In this document: positions 11,601 to 25,803 of the stretch, piece by piece
Numbering within the stretch: position 1 is the first letter of the stretch
How the letters are laid out: the number at the start of each line of letters is the position of its first letter
Origin: Enoplosus armatus
Taxonomy: Eukaryota; Chordata; Actinopteri; Centrarchiformes; Enoplosidae
Length of the DNA: 64,000 bases
Direction of reading: 5' to 3'
NCBI RefSeq assembly: GCF_043641665.1
Contig: NC_092193.1
Span: 2,696,001 to 2,760,000 of the forward strand
Notes under the pieces: generated by a model
Told to the model about the DNA's origin: nothing
The model's database searches: none
The model's input: the letters and a program-made list of their open reading frames with translations, nothing else
Translations under genes and position numbers: made by a program

Positions 11601-14600
11601 AGGCAGTTAGTCTAATTGGGGGAAAAAAATCCACTTTAAGTGAAAGCCTTTAAGATGCAAATGGCTTTTTTTGTGACCCTTAATTCTGAATTCATTAATT
11701 AAATTCCTTTCTTGATTACATTTTTTATAAACTGTAGTCACACCCACTATAAGTGAGTCACAGTTTTCCTCTCCTAACTGCCTATTTTCCTCGTGGGATC
11801 CCGAAGCTCTCCTTTCCTTCAAGTCATTAGCTCTGACAAACATCAGAAAAACCTCATTTAGTGTGAAAAACAATGAGGGATTCACGCTGGATTGCTCATG
11901 CGTAATATCTGCGTCTGCCAGTCAGAGTTAAAGCGAAGGATGGAAATTGATTCTATTGTTGTGAGTTACGGCGTTAATGAACAGAGCCAACCACGGCTGG
12001 CAGGTAAAATGAAACCGATCGGAGAGATCTGAATATATTATTTGAATTGATATATACTGGGTGATATTCAAAGCAGAAAGTATTTTGACAAACACATTCT
12101 GTGAAGTGAAAATATTTCTCAAATTGCGTCTTTTTAAAAAGAGGTAAAGTGTCGGTTCATGTTGCCTGAAGTCGTGTGAGCACTGAAATTTAAAGGTACT
12201 AAAACACTTTATCACTGTAATTACACACCGATGTGGCCTCTACGCCTTCCTCTGATGTGCTGTGGTCGTGTCTCTGTGTGTAAAGCATCACTGGACGTGG
12301 AAACGTTTACGTTTGTTATGAAATCTGTGTGATCACCTCCATACCCGTCCACCCGCGGGCTGAAATAATGTACGAGGTCAAAAGTGTGGTAACATTGAGT
12401 GTCATGTCAGTGCAGTAATTTCTTACATATGGGGCCTCATGATGTCATCCTTTGTTCCACCAGACAAGCACGAGAAAAAGTCAAACAAAGACACTGGTTC
12501 TTTTCATGGGACTCGCCTGACAATCAACACTTTGATCTCTTTCTCACGTTTTCCATAAATGAGCCGTGGTTTCTTATTCCCGCCCTGTTTGCTGTCTATG
12601 GTTTCATATTAATAATTCTCGGTATCTGCCTTTAGGAAAACTGTGGTCCAGAAGTGTCAAGGTGGCCTACAACCTGCTGCACAAACTGGGAACCAAACAG
12701 GAACCCCTCGTCAGACCTGGAGACCGGGTAAGTAAAAGAAAACCAAAACCAACAAAAAAAAACCATGATACTGACGGACTGATGCAAAGAACGGCAAAGA
12801 GAAAAAAATAACAAGCATATGTTGGTGGCCAAAGGTAGGAGTGACGTCCCATGAGGCTCGACAGTTGGACGGCTGAGTGTGAGACTTTTAGAGATTTTAG
12901 AACTTAAAGTAAAGACTTTCAGGTCTTAAGTTTTGACCTGGTAAAACCCTGAAACCTGGCACAGAACTGTGATGGACAAGCTGGTCAAGATGAATCTCTG
13001 CAATCCAATATGTTGCAAAGGATAGCGAACGACGGCGGGAGCTCATGGCGGTCTTATGTCCCACAGGGGGGGGGACGGAGAAGATTAAGTAAGTTAGTAA
13101 AACCCTGAAACAATGAGAGAATAAGTCTTGTGCGTTGCTATAGCCAGACAATCCGACTGAAATGCCATTTTAATGATATTTTGTTCATGTTAGCAGATTT
13201 CTGTCTGTTTTTTGTTTTAATTTGTTTAGTGATGTGTTCATCTCGCCGTGTCATTTTCAGGGTAAAAGGAAGCTGTGGTAATGGTGGCTAGGCTAGATTC
13301 AAGTCTTTCAGAATGATCGAAGAAATGTGTTGATTTAAGTTGTGTCCGTCTCATCCGTCAACGTCTTTGGTCATCTTTCCTGGACGTAGCCCACCATGTA
13401 GAAAGATGAGGTCCCCATTCTTAATCCCTCTTACAAAGCTGTGATGTGGCGCCTAGCGTTGACAGCAACATGCCGTGGATCAGCAGGTGGAGCGGGTCAT
13501 CCATCGCACCAGCGCCTTGCATGATGGTAGCTCGCATTTATAAAGCGCTTTGGATGCGTTCCGAATGCCTCTGGATGATCCACACTGGGACAGATCTCTC
13601 CAGTAGGAAATAGTTTGAATGAGATACATGACATTTTTAAATGCAATGTTTAAATGTTTTCAGCAGCACAAACTAATTTCAGTTCCCCCTCCTACCTTTG
13701 TGAAAACGTGAGCAAACAAAACAAAAACTATCTGCGAGGCTACGTGTTCTTGTCTTTATTTCTCTCTTAACAACAGAGATAGCTGGACTCGTTTCCTCTG
13801 TTGTCTCTTTGGGTTCCTTTGGTGCTCAAACATCACACAGCAGCTGGATTAAAAGAACGAGCAGTTTACTGACATCACCTCTCAGGATTTTTGGGTACTG
13901 GCCAAGACGCTCATTGCTCCGTGTTTTAAATATGGACACATGGTCCGTCCTTCCTTTGCTGTCAGTACAATCGTCACATCACACTGGGGGCCTCTTCAGC
14001 CGACACGCCTCCACACACGAACAGACGATCACCCTGAAGTGGAAAAGGTTCAGTAATAGTCCCACATGTGTCTGCTGCCATGTGACACCCTCAGCGTCTC
14101 CGCTCTTTCATCTTTATTTTAAGCTCGATTTCCTGCTCGGCTGGAGACTAACTCAAGACTGGCACGATGCCAGCGTGTGTGTGCTCTTTTTTAATTTTAG
14201 GTATCTCAGCCGCGAAGGGTGTGTGTTTTAATTACCGTACAATTCCCTTTTCTTCCCGCTCAGTGTGAATTACCAGCTGCTCTTTTTCACTGTTTTACTG
14301 AAGTTATAATAAGTTGGACGGAGAAATTACAGTGTTGTTTTTTATTTTAAAGGAGGAACGTGTCAGATTACGGATATTAGTTTTATTGAGAGCGTTTAGA
14401 AAGCTGAGATTTAATTACACTAATGATACAGAAGTTGTCATTTTATGAAAAGACATTAGAGGTTGTGTAATTCTATCTGGAAAAACAAGCTCACAACAGC
14501 TACGGGAAATGAGCCTGGTGAAGAATCAAATATGGTTTGTGGATGCGAGTCGACTTTCAGAACCAAGAAATGTTTTCATTTTTAAGTCAAGTAGTGTATT

Positions 14601-17600
14601 TCTATTTATGGGGGTCATGACAAGTTCCAAAGGCCCACAGAGCTCTGTATAATCCACCAAAACTAACATGAACCGTCACAGAAAATACAAAAGTTCACAA
14701 AACATTCCTATCTGGTTAGAAGTATGAGTCTCGTGTGTGTGTGTGTGAATATTTAAATTGTATTCTGAAATATATATATACAACATTAGAAATTAGAATT
14801 AGAGGAAGAAGTGGGGTGTAATGTGTCTACTGTACTATAAAGTCAGCACTGGTTGGACAGTGTAACCTGTGACGCAGACGTTTTGTTTGCAGTTCTAAAT
14901 GAATGCACTCCTACAGTATCACACTGTTGTGGTAATGACAGCAGTGAGGCTTCACTAAATCTCATGGAGCTAAGGGTATTTGTGTAACCACGACAACATG
15001 AAAATAAAAAGTAGCTGCATATTCGGAACTTTGCAAATTCAGTGTCAAAACATATTTGATATTTGCGGGAATCTGAACGTCCTAATCGGGAGAAATTTCC
15101 CCTCCTCTCTCGCTGGTATCATCTGCAGATGAAACCTGAACGGCTCCAACGAGACCTGCACATGTCAACATCAGTCCTGTTAAGGCAACATTACACCACT
15201 CTCATTCACTCAGGTGCACTTAGCTTATAGCTTCAACCCCGTGACACACACACACACACACGTACTCCAGTACTGTGCATGGAAGCTATTACGCAGCACT
15301 TAAGCCGGAGTTCACTGTTATCATCACAACATGCGACTGGAGCCAATATGGATCCAACATGGCTGAGCAGGAGATAAAGGTCTCTGCTGTGGCGTTGTAG
15401 AAGCATGTTGGATCTGGTTGTTATGTTCATGTGACAGAATGAGCTGCGACATCAGTAGAAAATAAAATTCTGTCTCTATTCTCAACAAAAAAACGACCGT
15501 AGAGCTCAATCAAGTCAAGATAATGTCAACAGAAACAGAACATCATTAACTTTACAGAGGTAATATTTATCACAGCGCTGCTTTGGGTGAGAAGGTCTAT
15601 AAAATAAATCAAATTTCTACTAAGTTGAATGTTTTCTGGAGTAAATCTATATTTGTAATTGCAATTTTTTTTACATTTTTTGGCATTATTACACTGAAGC
15701 GTATCCAGAGTTTTGAGCACACCGCCACATAGTCACTCCGTATGTGTATTAATGCAAAAAGCAGGCTGCCCAGTTTTGAACCGGTTCCCATACCAAACCC
15801 TGCATGTATGGGGAGGACACAGTTCGTAGTTCAGGTGTACAGAAAACTTGAAAGAAGTACATGTTTATTAAAAGTTCATTCAAATTTGCACCCACTTTTC
15901 CCTTGATTTATAATATATTCCCTTCCCCCTTTTTACAGTTTATTGTTCTGATTTTCTCTTCTTTACATCCAGATGTTTGTTCTCATATTTGCTGCGGTTA
16001 TATAACAGTTTTTGGCAGTTCAGCACAACTTCAGTGTGCCAGTAAAACTGTTTGAACTGAAGTGAAATGAGCTGAAACAGAGAGGCAGATGCTGAAGGGG
16101 GATAAACAAAGAGACACTGAGGAGAAGTGGAGGAGAGGGAATGTAAACAGTGTGATGGTTGATAGGTAGACTGACCGAGAGTCGAATGAAATAGCACAAT
16201 GAAAGTGGAAAAAGGAAGTTACGAGAGATTTAGAGAGCAAGCGAGAGACATTGACCAGATGCCCCCTGAAAGATTTTGCTTTGTTCTTCTCTGATAAAAC
16301 CCATCGGCTGCTCGGCTGAACGTCTGGCTCTCTGGCGACAGTCCATATCAGCCATCATCTTTCAACATCGCACACATTTTAAATACAATTTGTATGCTTA
16401 AGGCAGAGATACAACCAGCTATTCCTTGTGTAACAATGGTATCAACAGCATACCTTTGTGATCTCCAGATATACCTCTAACTCGTCTCTCCTGCCTTCAG
16501 GTGGCGCTGGTCTTCCCAAACAACGACCCTGCTGCCTTCATGACTGCTTTCTACGGCTGCCTGCTGGCCGAAGTCGTCCCTGTGCCAATAGAAGTGCCGC
16601 TGACCAGGAAGGTAAGCTTTCATGATGCAGAACTTCAACCAAATACTGACTAATTTAAGCTCATTTGTGTGTCGAGGAGTGTTTGATGTGTTTTTAATCA
16701 AAGTGACGTTATATTTATCAGCTGAGATAAATATATACTGAGAGGTACCATTCTGCTAATTACATTGCACAAAACACCTGAATCACCAAAATCAGGGGCT
16801 CAAACCCGACTCTCGACCTTTACAGCCATGCTGGACCCTTCACACCTCCTCCACCGCTCCTGTCAAAGAACTTGTGAAAGAGAACTTACAAAAACTCTTT
16901 CAGTCGCAGTAATGCAGCTTTGCACACCTGCTATTATTGTTGTTATTATTGTTTGTATTTTAATGCAGTCTTTCATGCGTTTATGTTTTTATGTTGTTTA
17001 TGAGCCCCTTAACCTCAGACGATTAATCATTATGTGATAGGCAATAAAGTTTTTTGCATCTTGAATCCTCTCTAGAACACATACTTCTGTGTTTTAACAG
17101 AGAAAATGGCGAGTAACAATAATAAAACATAGCTAGAACTTGTGAATTAGTTGTGTTTGTGTAAATGTAAACGTAAAGTGAGCATAGAGTTGGATCGGCT
17201 CCTCTCTGAACATCATCAGCTTTACAAACACAGGGTTCGTTGCAGGTCTATTTTAGGTGCATTGCTTTGTACAGACGACCCTAAGACGTAAACTGGTATT
17301 CCTCTGCTGTCTCCTTTGTTTGCTTTATGTGTGCAAAATGTAATCTTTGTGGAACTATCCAACCCTGAATGTTCATAATTTATCATGAAACGTAAAGTGA
17401 GCCCCCTAGATGACGATATTTATCAAAAAAAGGCGGAATCATTCACATGGAAGGTGATGATAGATGGATGGATGGAGAGGAAGTGATGGAGATCTCTGTT
17501 TTCAGTTGCTTTAGGGACTCATTTCTTCTTTTTACTTCACGTCAAGCAGCATTAGAGAGTTGAAAAGAGGACGCGCAGCAGAGCCGAACAGCGCTAATTC

Positions 17601-20077
17601 ACACCAGTCAATGGGGCTAATTCTTCAGCGGGGGATTGTATGAAAAACATGAGTCATCAGAAGGCGCCGGGGTTTGAGTCATGGTGCAGCACAGAGGACA
17701 ATGAGCTCTGCTGAGGTGTAATCAGAGCCAAACGTCTCTGAAGAAACATCTCTGCTGTTGTTGTTGTAGGTTTGTTTGAGTCATAGTTTGGATTGGCTGT
17801 CGGTGCTCGGTGACGTCCTCTGGGAGGATCAGGAGGGCCAGAGTGTGTGTCACACAGCGGCTTTGTTGTTTCTTTCCAATCTTTTAATAATTCATGTTGA
17901 ACAAAGTTACCAAAAACAATAAATTACTAAATGAAAATACATAAGTACATAAATAAATAAATGAATAGAGAAAAGAGGAAACCCCAAACTAAAGTTTAGT
18001 TTTTCTTAAATTATGCATCTCTGTTTCATATGAGAAACAGCACAGCAACTCATTGAACCACTCTGACACAGGACGGGGAATTACTGCTATGCACACATGT
18101 ATTATCTGCTGTTGTAGCGCTTTAAAAACGTATTTTATTTCTGTTAGTGAAGGCTGTATCCTTACGTACACTCGTAACTGATGTGGTCAAAGGTTTCTGC
18201 AACATTTGTTCTATAGACTAGTCGATAAAATGTCACCTTTTAACTATTTCTGTACAACTGTAGCTGATAAATACGTCCTCCAGATCCTGTAGAACCTGTT
18301 GGATATATTGAAAATGCCATCAAAACATCATCTTTTCACCTCCAGAACCGGCTTACTGAGCCGTGCTGTCGTGCTCTGCTCCGTAAAATCCTGCCTGCGA
18401 AGAGAAGAATTCCACTTTCACGATTTCATGTGTTTCAGATTAAAATGGCGTATTTTCATCTGACTATAATGCAAGAAATCATTGATATCTAATATGTTAA
18501 TGTTAGTAAGTGGAAAGGGGATCCGATCACAGGTTATGTTCTGTAACTTCTACTTTGAGCGTGTGATGATTTATGAATCCTGCAGAAATGTGACTTCCTG
18601 TTTGAAGTTGTAGTTGACGTCTTTTTTTGTCTTGTACCTTTTTTATCAAAGAACCAGATCGTTTCTAACACAGCCAGCCTCGGACACTCAAAGTAACACT
18701 TCCCACTTTACAACAGCACAGAACAGAGGAGCTGAGCAGGACCAGGATGCAGTTATTGATCAGTCACAATCCAATCCAGGTGATTAATCACATGTGGATC
18801 TCTCTGTCTCTCCCCAGGACGCCGGCAGTCAGCAGATCGGGTTTCTGTTGGGGAGCTGTGGAGTGACGGTGGCTCTGACCAGCGACGCCTGCCATAAAGG
18901 GTTACCCAAGAGTCCCACTGGAGAGATCCCACAGTTCAAAGGTCTCACACACACTCACACACACACCTTTGTTGCAACATGCAGGAACTCTATGTTCATC
19001 ATAAACGCACCAGTGTTAGATATGAAGAACCGAGATCCCAGTATTAGTGGGAATTCTGGACAAAGTCTTTACTTTCCACAGGAAAAATACCAAAAATACC
19101 ATCATATGAACTGAAACAGAGATGCCTCCTGCACACCATGTTATCACTTTCAGGCGGCTGGCGTAGCTACATACTGGAGTCCAGCCTGAAAATGCTGTTA
19201 TAACAGTGAAATAACTGGATCAGCTTTTTCTCTTTATTACTTTTCAGGCTAAAATAGCAGCTTACCTTTCAGCCGTGTGGCAAAATATTTCACAGAATAA
19301 GAGAAGTGCCACATCTGTAAATAGAAATGATGCAGGCAGTTCAACAAGTGGCTCAATCAGACCCAAAGGGCTTCCATCCTAAATCAAACGTGGAGGGCAC
19401 AGCTGAGTGCTGAACGGTCACAACTAAACATCCAAGAACTCAAAAGTTGCAAAGCATCGAAACAACGCATCAAAATGTCTGCATGTAACAAGAACATCTT
19501 CCCTCAAGCAATGAACTGAGGTCAGCACTATGAAGACGGTCACACAAAGACGCAATAAAACTGAAATGGAAAACGCTAGAAGACCGATTTGTAAAATATA
19601 TTCTAATGTATTACTACATAATCCAACTTGTTCAGAAATAACAGTTTTATGATCAATTATATGCAGTTCTCTGTCCAAAATCAAAGTGAAATTATGGCAA
19701 GGAAAAAGAGGATGATTTTCCAGGAAGTAATAGCTTTAAATTATGTTATTTATTGTTATTTATTTGTGTAGCACCTTTCAAACACAGAGGCAATTCAAAG
19801 TGCTTTACATGAGGTGAAGAAATGCATCAGGGCAACATTTAAAAACTAAATTATTTAAAGAAATGCTGTCATAATGCAGTTACAGGGCAGTAATAAGCAC
19901 ACAGACACCCTAACACAGCAAACACACTGAAAACAGTGCATTGCGCACACACTCAGAGGTCAGAGGTCAACGTATAGCCGAGCCTCTCTTGTTTCAGCAG
20001 AGCTTTCCCGTGTCTCTCAGCGGGACGAATGAACCGACTGATGGCAGCCGACAGCAACGACAGGGTGATAGAGAGAC

Positions 20078-20133
<56 letters not shown>

Positions 20134-20366
20134 TGAAGCAGAATTACAAATCGATGAGGAAGCAGCTGACGAGAAGGAGGAGAGAAAGAGAACGGAAGGA
20201 GGCGCACGATGAATCGAGGATAGAGAGACATCAGCACAGAACAGAGAGAGAGAGAGAGAGAGAATCTCCTGGTGATTAATAACGACTGCTTGCTTTTCAG
20301 TAATGGATGTATAAATAGAAACATGATGCCACCAGATTTACTGCTCCTCACTCAGCATGGATTCAG

Positions 20367-20449
<83 letters not shown>

Positions 20450-23400
20450 TCATTAAGGTGGAGTGCTCCTCTTATTGATCAGCAGGCTTTAAACTCGTCT
20501 CATCCACACGGCTGATTGCTTCTTCTGTCTGTCTGGCAGAAACAGCAGCGTTCATTCAGACATTAACAGCCCTCGCATGCTCAGGATTTTACATTCACAC
20601 ACATCCTCGTAATGATAATGATAATAATCAGCAGAGGTACAACTTCTCGACATACTTCCACTTGGCCAAGTAATTCAAACAGTTCTAACATTTCTGTTCA
20701 GCGATATGTGGATCCATCAGCAGTCTGACGTGAAGTGTTGGATGTCAAATACAACCTTTAAATTCAATAAAGAAAGATCAGAAACAGCCTCACATGTTAT
20801 CTTTCCATGAAGCAAATAGTTGGTTGTCACGTTAAGAAGATACAGTAGCGCAGTCCTGTTTTTATTCAATTATAATTGTTTCAGAAGTGAGTTTAGTCAC
20901 TAATTATGTGCCTTTTGTTCACAAGCCCTGTTTTACTTTGAAGTGCTGTAGCTCAGGCGTTAAGTAATTCAAAACATGGACCTAAATGAACCACGAAGAT
21001 AACGTTTTATTCCCTTTTAATATTAATCAGAGCCACAGACCAGTTGTGGCAGACAAGTAAATGCCACATGTAAACACCTTTCAGCACCAGAATAAACCGG
21101 AAGTTACTTTCTTGTGTCCAAACATCCACTTTTCTCTTGAATTTAGTCAAAGATTTCACTAGTCGGGCCCGGTTCCAGTCTACATGAGCTGGTAAATCAG
21201 GACGGAAAGATCAACCCATGAATGCTGAAATGTCTCCCAACTTTCCCAGAACCAACCAGTAACAGTCAGTCATTGTGTGTCCCCCGTGTGTCCAGGCTGG
21301 CCCAAGGTGCTGTGGTTCGTCACGGAGTCCAAACACCTCTCCAAACCTCCCCGAGACTGGTTCCCTCATATCAAGGACGCCAACCAGGACACTGCCTACA
21401 TCGAGGTAACGCACGCTGATGCAAACACTGAAGCGTGTCTTCTCCGAGCCGCTCAAACGTTTCCACTCGTGTAGTTCCAGTCATTACTTTCTTGTGAATG
21501 GAAATCAATGGAGCTACATGTCTTTTGGATTAGAATCACAGCCGGGGCCGAGTTCCACTGTTCCCCTACCGGTCAATGCCATCGTCTCGTGTGGCTGATT
21601 TGAATTTAGCCGGCGTCCCTCTAAGCTGCCGGGCAGTAACGGCGCCGGCAGCGAGGTGAAATGTCTCCTTGATTGCGGCGGTGATTGAAAAACAATCGAC
21701 CTTTTGTTTCTATCAAAACACTGTGGCTCTAAGAGATGTGTCTTGTTTTATTTTTCAGAAACACTAACTTCTGTCTCAACATGATTCATAACTTTAATAG
21801 CAGCAGATAATGTGCTTGGTTTTGTCAGGCAGCTCCCAGACGTTTCAGACAGAGCAGGTCTCATTGATGACTGTCGACCGCCTTAAATTCATGAATCAGT
21901 GTTTCTACAGCTGATTCAGGCCTCAGCTGTGTATTAATGTTCTTATCACAATGTCTCAAGATGTCACTGAGAAACAAAGCAGGTCGTCGGGGGCAACAGA
22001 CTCGCTGCCTTTATATTTGATCTCTTGAGGTTCTTTAGGGATCCGCCAGCCAGCCAGTTCACATATAATTACGAGGGTGACACCGTTCTCACTGTTCTTG
22101 CTCACGGTTTTCTTCTTATTGCTGCTGATGGCTTCATGAAATGTGAAATGATGAAGAAAATGTGTGGCTGCTGTCATGAACTGTGTAATTTGAAAACAGC
22201 ATAATGACAGTAGCCTTGGTTGGTGATACGTACTGTAGTTACATTTACAAAATTGAAATTCTATTTAACAAAAGATTCAAAAAATTTAAATTTCGTCAAA
22301 AATATCCTCGTCGTTCATCAGCGTTCATTTCCAATATTAAAAGTGCTTAAAATTAGATTTAAAAAAAAGAAAAAAATATTTGACTTAACTTTATTAAATG
22401 ACTGCTTCATCACAAGCGGACGTCAGTCACTGTAATCATCATCAACATCAGTAATAATCTGTAAAAACACATCAGCGGTAGGCACCCCTGTGACGAACAC
22501 TGGCTCACTGTCTTCCTGTCTCTGCGTGTCCAGTATAAGACCTGTCAGGACGGCAGCGTCCTCGGTGTGACGGTGATGAGGATAGCCATGCTCACACACT
22601 GCCAGGCCCTCACACAGTCCTGCTCATACACAGAAGGTAACACACACACACACATTCACACTTCAGTGTATTCAGTTTGGAGTTCCTTTCACCGTCGAGA
22701 CACAATAATGTCTTGTATCTCACTGAGTGTCTGTCTGTCTGTCTGTCTGTCTGTCGTCCTCCAGCTGAGACCATAGTGAATGTATTAGACTTCAAGAAGG
22801 ATGTAGGACTGTGGCACGCTGTCCTGACTGTAAGAAAAACACACCTTCACCTTTACTGTCTGGCTTTATCGTTTCAAATCACCAGTGAAAGAATGAGAAA
22901 ATGTTTATGTTGTCGTCAGAACTACTTGCAACTTTGCTGAAAGTTAGCGGGGGGGGGGGTTTGGTTTGTGACTTTTCAGCAGGAAATAATAAGCGTTTCT
23001 ATTTTTTTAAAACAGGTCATACAATGCATCTAATGATTATTTTCATTATCAATGAATCTGATGATTATTTTCACGATTAATCGTCTAATAAAATGTAAAA
23101 AAAAAAAAAAAAGCAGTAAATTTCCCAGAGCCCAAAGTGACGTCTTCTTTTGTCCAACCAACAGTCCAAAACCCAAAGACTCTTCATTTATGATCATCAG
23201 CGGCAAAGAAAAGTAGCAAATCTTCACATATAAGAGGCTGGAAACAGCAAATGTTTGCTTGAGTCGGCAGTTCATTTTCTTTCGATCGACTAGTCGGTTA
23301 ATCGTTGCAGCTCTACATATTTGAACTAACGAGTTTTGCCTTGAACATCCCTCACTCTCTGTTATCTTCCGTCTCTGTCAGAGTGTAATGAATATGATGC

Positions 23401-25732
23401 ATGTCATCAGTATTCCCTACGCCCTCATGAAGGTCAACCCGCTGTCCTGGATCCAAAAGGTCTGCCAGTACAAAGGTAACGGCCCAGACTGAGAAGTGTC
23501 CTAACTTAGCGTCCGTGAATCATGGACATGTTGTGTGAGTTTACCTGCTGTAAACAAATCAGAAAGACTTCCAGCATCTTTTTCTGTAGTTTTGTGTTTT
23601 ACATTTTGACCCAGCTGATTTGAGGGAAACATTCTGGATGGATTTACAACAGAAAACAGACAAGTTGTGTTTTTTGTTTAAAAGCGTTTCTGACATTATA
23701 TAACAGAATATTATCCTGAATGTGATCCAATGCTGCGAGTCGCGTGTTGGGTTTCAGTACATTGTATGTTTCTGATCACTGAGAATAAAATGTGAAGTCA
23801 CTGTTGAGCAGAAATCAAACAGGCACAAACTCTTTAGTGATCTAAGTGTTTTGGACAAACTGCAGTATGTGTCAGCCCCCACACAAGCTTGTGTCGCTAT
23901 TGCATCATTATTTTAGGTTCTTGTTACATAATGGATTATTATTTGTTATGTTTGATCTCTAACATCCTGAAATCACCAGAGCAATAACCCAGATTTTCAC
24001 GAGTTTATAGTGACTACCTGGGTATAAATCTATGTGTGATGTTGGTGTGTGTTTTCCGTGTAGCTAAGGTGGCCTGTGTGAAGTCGCGGGACATGCACTG
24101 GGCTCTGGTGGCCCACCGGGACCAGCGAGACGTCAACCTGACCTCCCTGCGCATGTTGGTGGTGGCTGATGGTTCAAATCCCTGTAAGAACACGCTCTGT
24201 AAAAACGTAAAGTTTGCACTGTGGATGGAGATTTAGTGAAGCTCGCAGCGGGTTCATCCTCTGCAGACCCTGAATATTCAACCCAGTTTGTAGTGCTGCA
24301 TTTATATAATGTTTTATCATCCCAGCAAATACACACACATGACATTATGATGACATTTGTAAAATAGGTCGTCAGACAAACATCTGGCCCATCCCACATG
24401 GGATTACAAGACACCACTATTTTACAAAACATACATCTTCCAGTGATGCATATAAAACAAAAGAGCAAAAGAAAAGAGATTACCATATTATAAAGTACTT
24501 GTAGTACTTGCTACATACCTACAGTTTATCTCCCAGAAGTAACTAACTAATCCAAATGTTTCGTATGTAAACGGTCATCTCAATCTCAAAGTCTAACAAC
24601 AGAACTAGAAACAAACTGCTGTGTTGATTGTAACATCTGTGTCTGATTGATGTCCAGGTTTATCCTGATTATAATTTTCCACCTGTTGAATTCTTTTAAA
24701 GTCCAAAAGAACACGTTGAGGCGGTACATTAAGCTTGTAAATAGCCTGAGAGGTGAAACCCAGGGCAAAAGAGTCCAAGCTCATCGTCAGTGGAAACTAC
24801 TTCCTGGAGCCAGTAGTTGTTACTGACATCACCAGAATAAATAAACCGGATTACTTTCCTCTGCTGACAGGCGGTTCTCCATGAGCGGCTTCACATTGGA
24901 ACATTTTATGAGCAGTTTCTAGAGATTCGTGGAAAAAAACCCACAAAATGTGCTCATTAAAATTCAGATTACAATTATAGCATGAAGATGAGCTGTAATG
25001 AGCTTGACTTTTTAAATTGTGTCTCTCAGGGTCGATCTCATCCTGTGACGCCTTCCTTAACGTCTTCCAGTCTAAAGGTTTGAAGCCGGAGGTCATATGT
25101 CCCTGTGCCAGCTCCCCCGAGGCTCTGACTGTAGCTATAAGGAGGTACACACACACACACACACACACACGTTTCATCTCAAAAACACATGTCTTTTTAT
25201 TGGTGTGCACACGTTAAACATCACAAGACACAGAAATGCGTATGAAGAGTTGTAACACAGTTTAATTAAGAATTAACTTTTAAAAAGTCAATGCAGAGTG
25301 TTGGAGTGTGCATTTCCAAATGTACTCATTTAAAATATAATCATGTTGTCGTCATTATTAGGGGTCAGATCCCCCAATTTTATACAAAAAATCAATAAAT
25401 ATAAAAAACACTTTGTCACAAAAACGTTTATTTTATGGCCCCTGCAAACACACTTTTACTGTGATGTTACGTGACATATATTTAGTTACTCTCTTCAGTC
25501 AATAAGTTCCTTTTTTAGAGGCTTCATCCTCTTTCCGCTGCGTCCTGTTCTTATTTTAAACCATTAAAACTCCTCAATTTACAGTTTTGTGGCTTCTGAA
25601 ACGCTAAACTTACAACCGTTCCACCTCTTTCATCGTCCACAAAATCCACGTTACAGTCAAGCCAGGGCGGCTGTCGTTCGCCAGTCGGCTGTAATTTTTG
25701 CTCCGTGCTCTTAATTACAACACTGTAAAATC

Positions 25733-25803
<71 letters not shown>

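Larger units (their letters stand above)
5205..12635 (+). other. dip2c intron 3 (7.4 kb)
   Basis: The longest intron. It contains a polypurine tract (7855-8095), a (CA) run (8249-8292) facing two long (TG)n arrays (8335-8412, 8546-8625), and a C-rich stretch near 8738-8760. An inverted repeat pair lies at 9430-9447 and 9661-9678, and a perfect 20-bp palindrome at 10994-11013. No exon is missing from the protein here. Confidence 0.8.
18942..21295 (+). other. dip2c intron 6
   Basis: It starts with CA-rich sequence. It then carries a dispersed repeat (about 19740-19880), a (GA)24 array (20082-20129), a second short GA run near 20244-20262, and a (GT)40 array (20369-20448). Confidence 0.75.
22830..24063 (+). 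other. dip2c introns 9 and 10
   Basis: Two introns around exon 10. The first holds most of a known fish dispersed repeat (23029-23318). The second (23476-24063) shows nothing recognisable. Confidence 0.7.

Noticed and set aside
17040..17065. caataaagttttttgcatcttgaa as a retroelement end or a poly(A) site
   Set aside because: Suggestive, but it lies inside a dip2c intron with no identifiable element upstream; insufficient to annotate.
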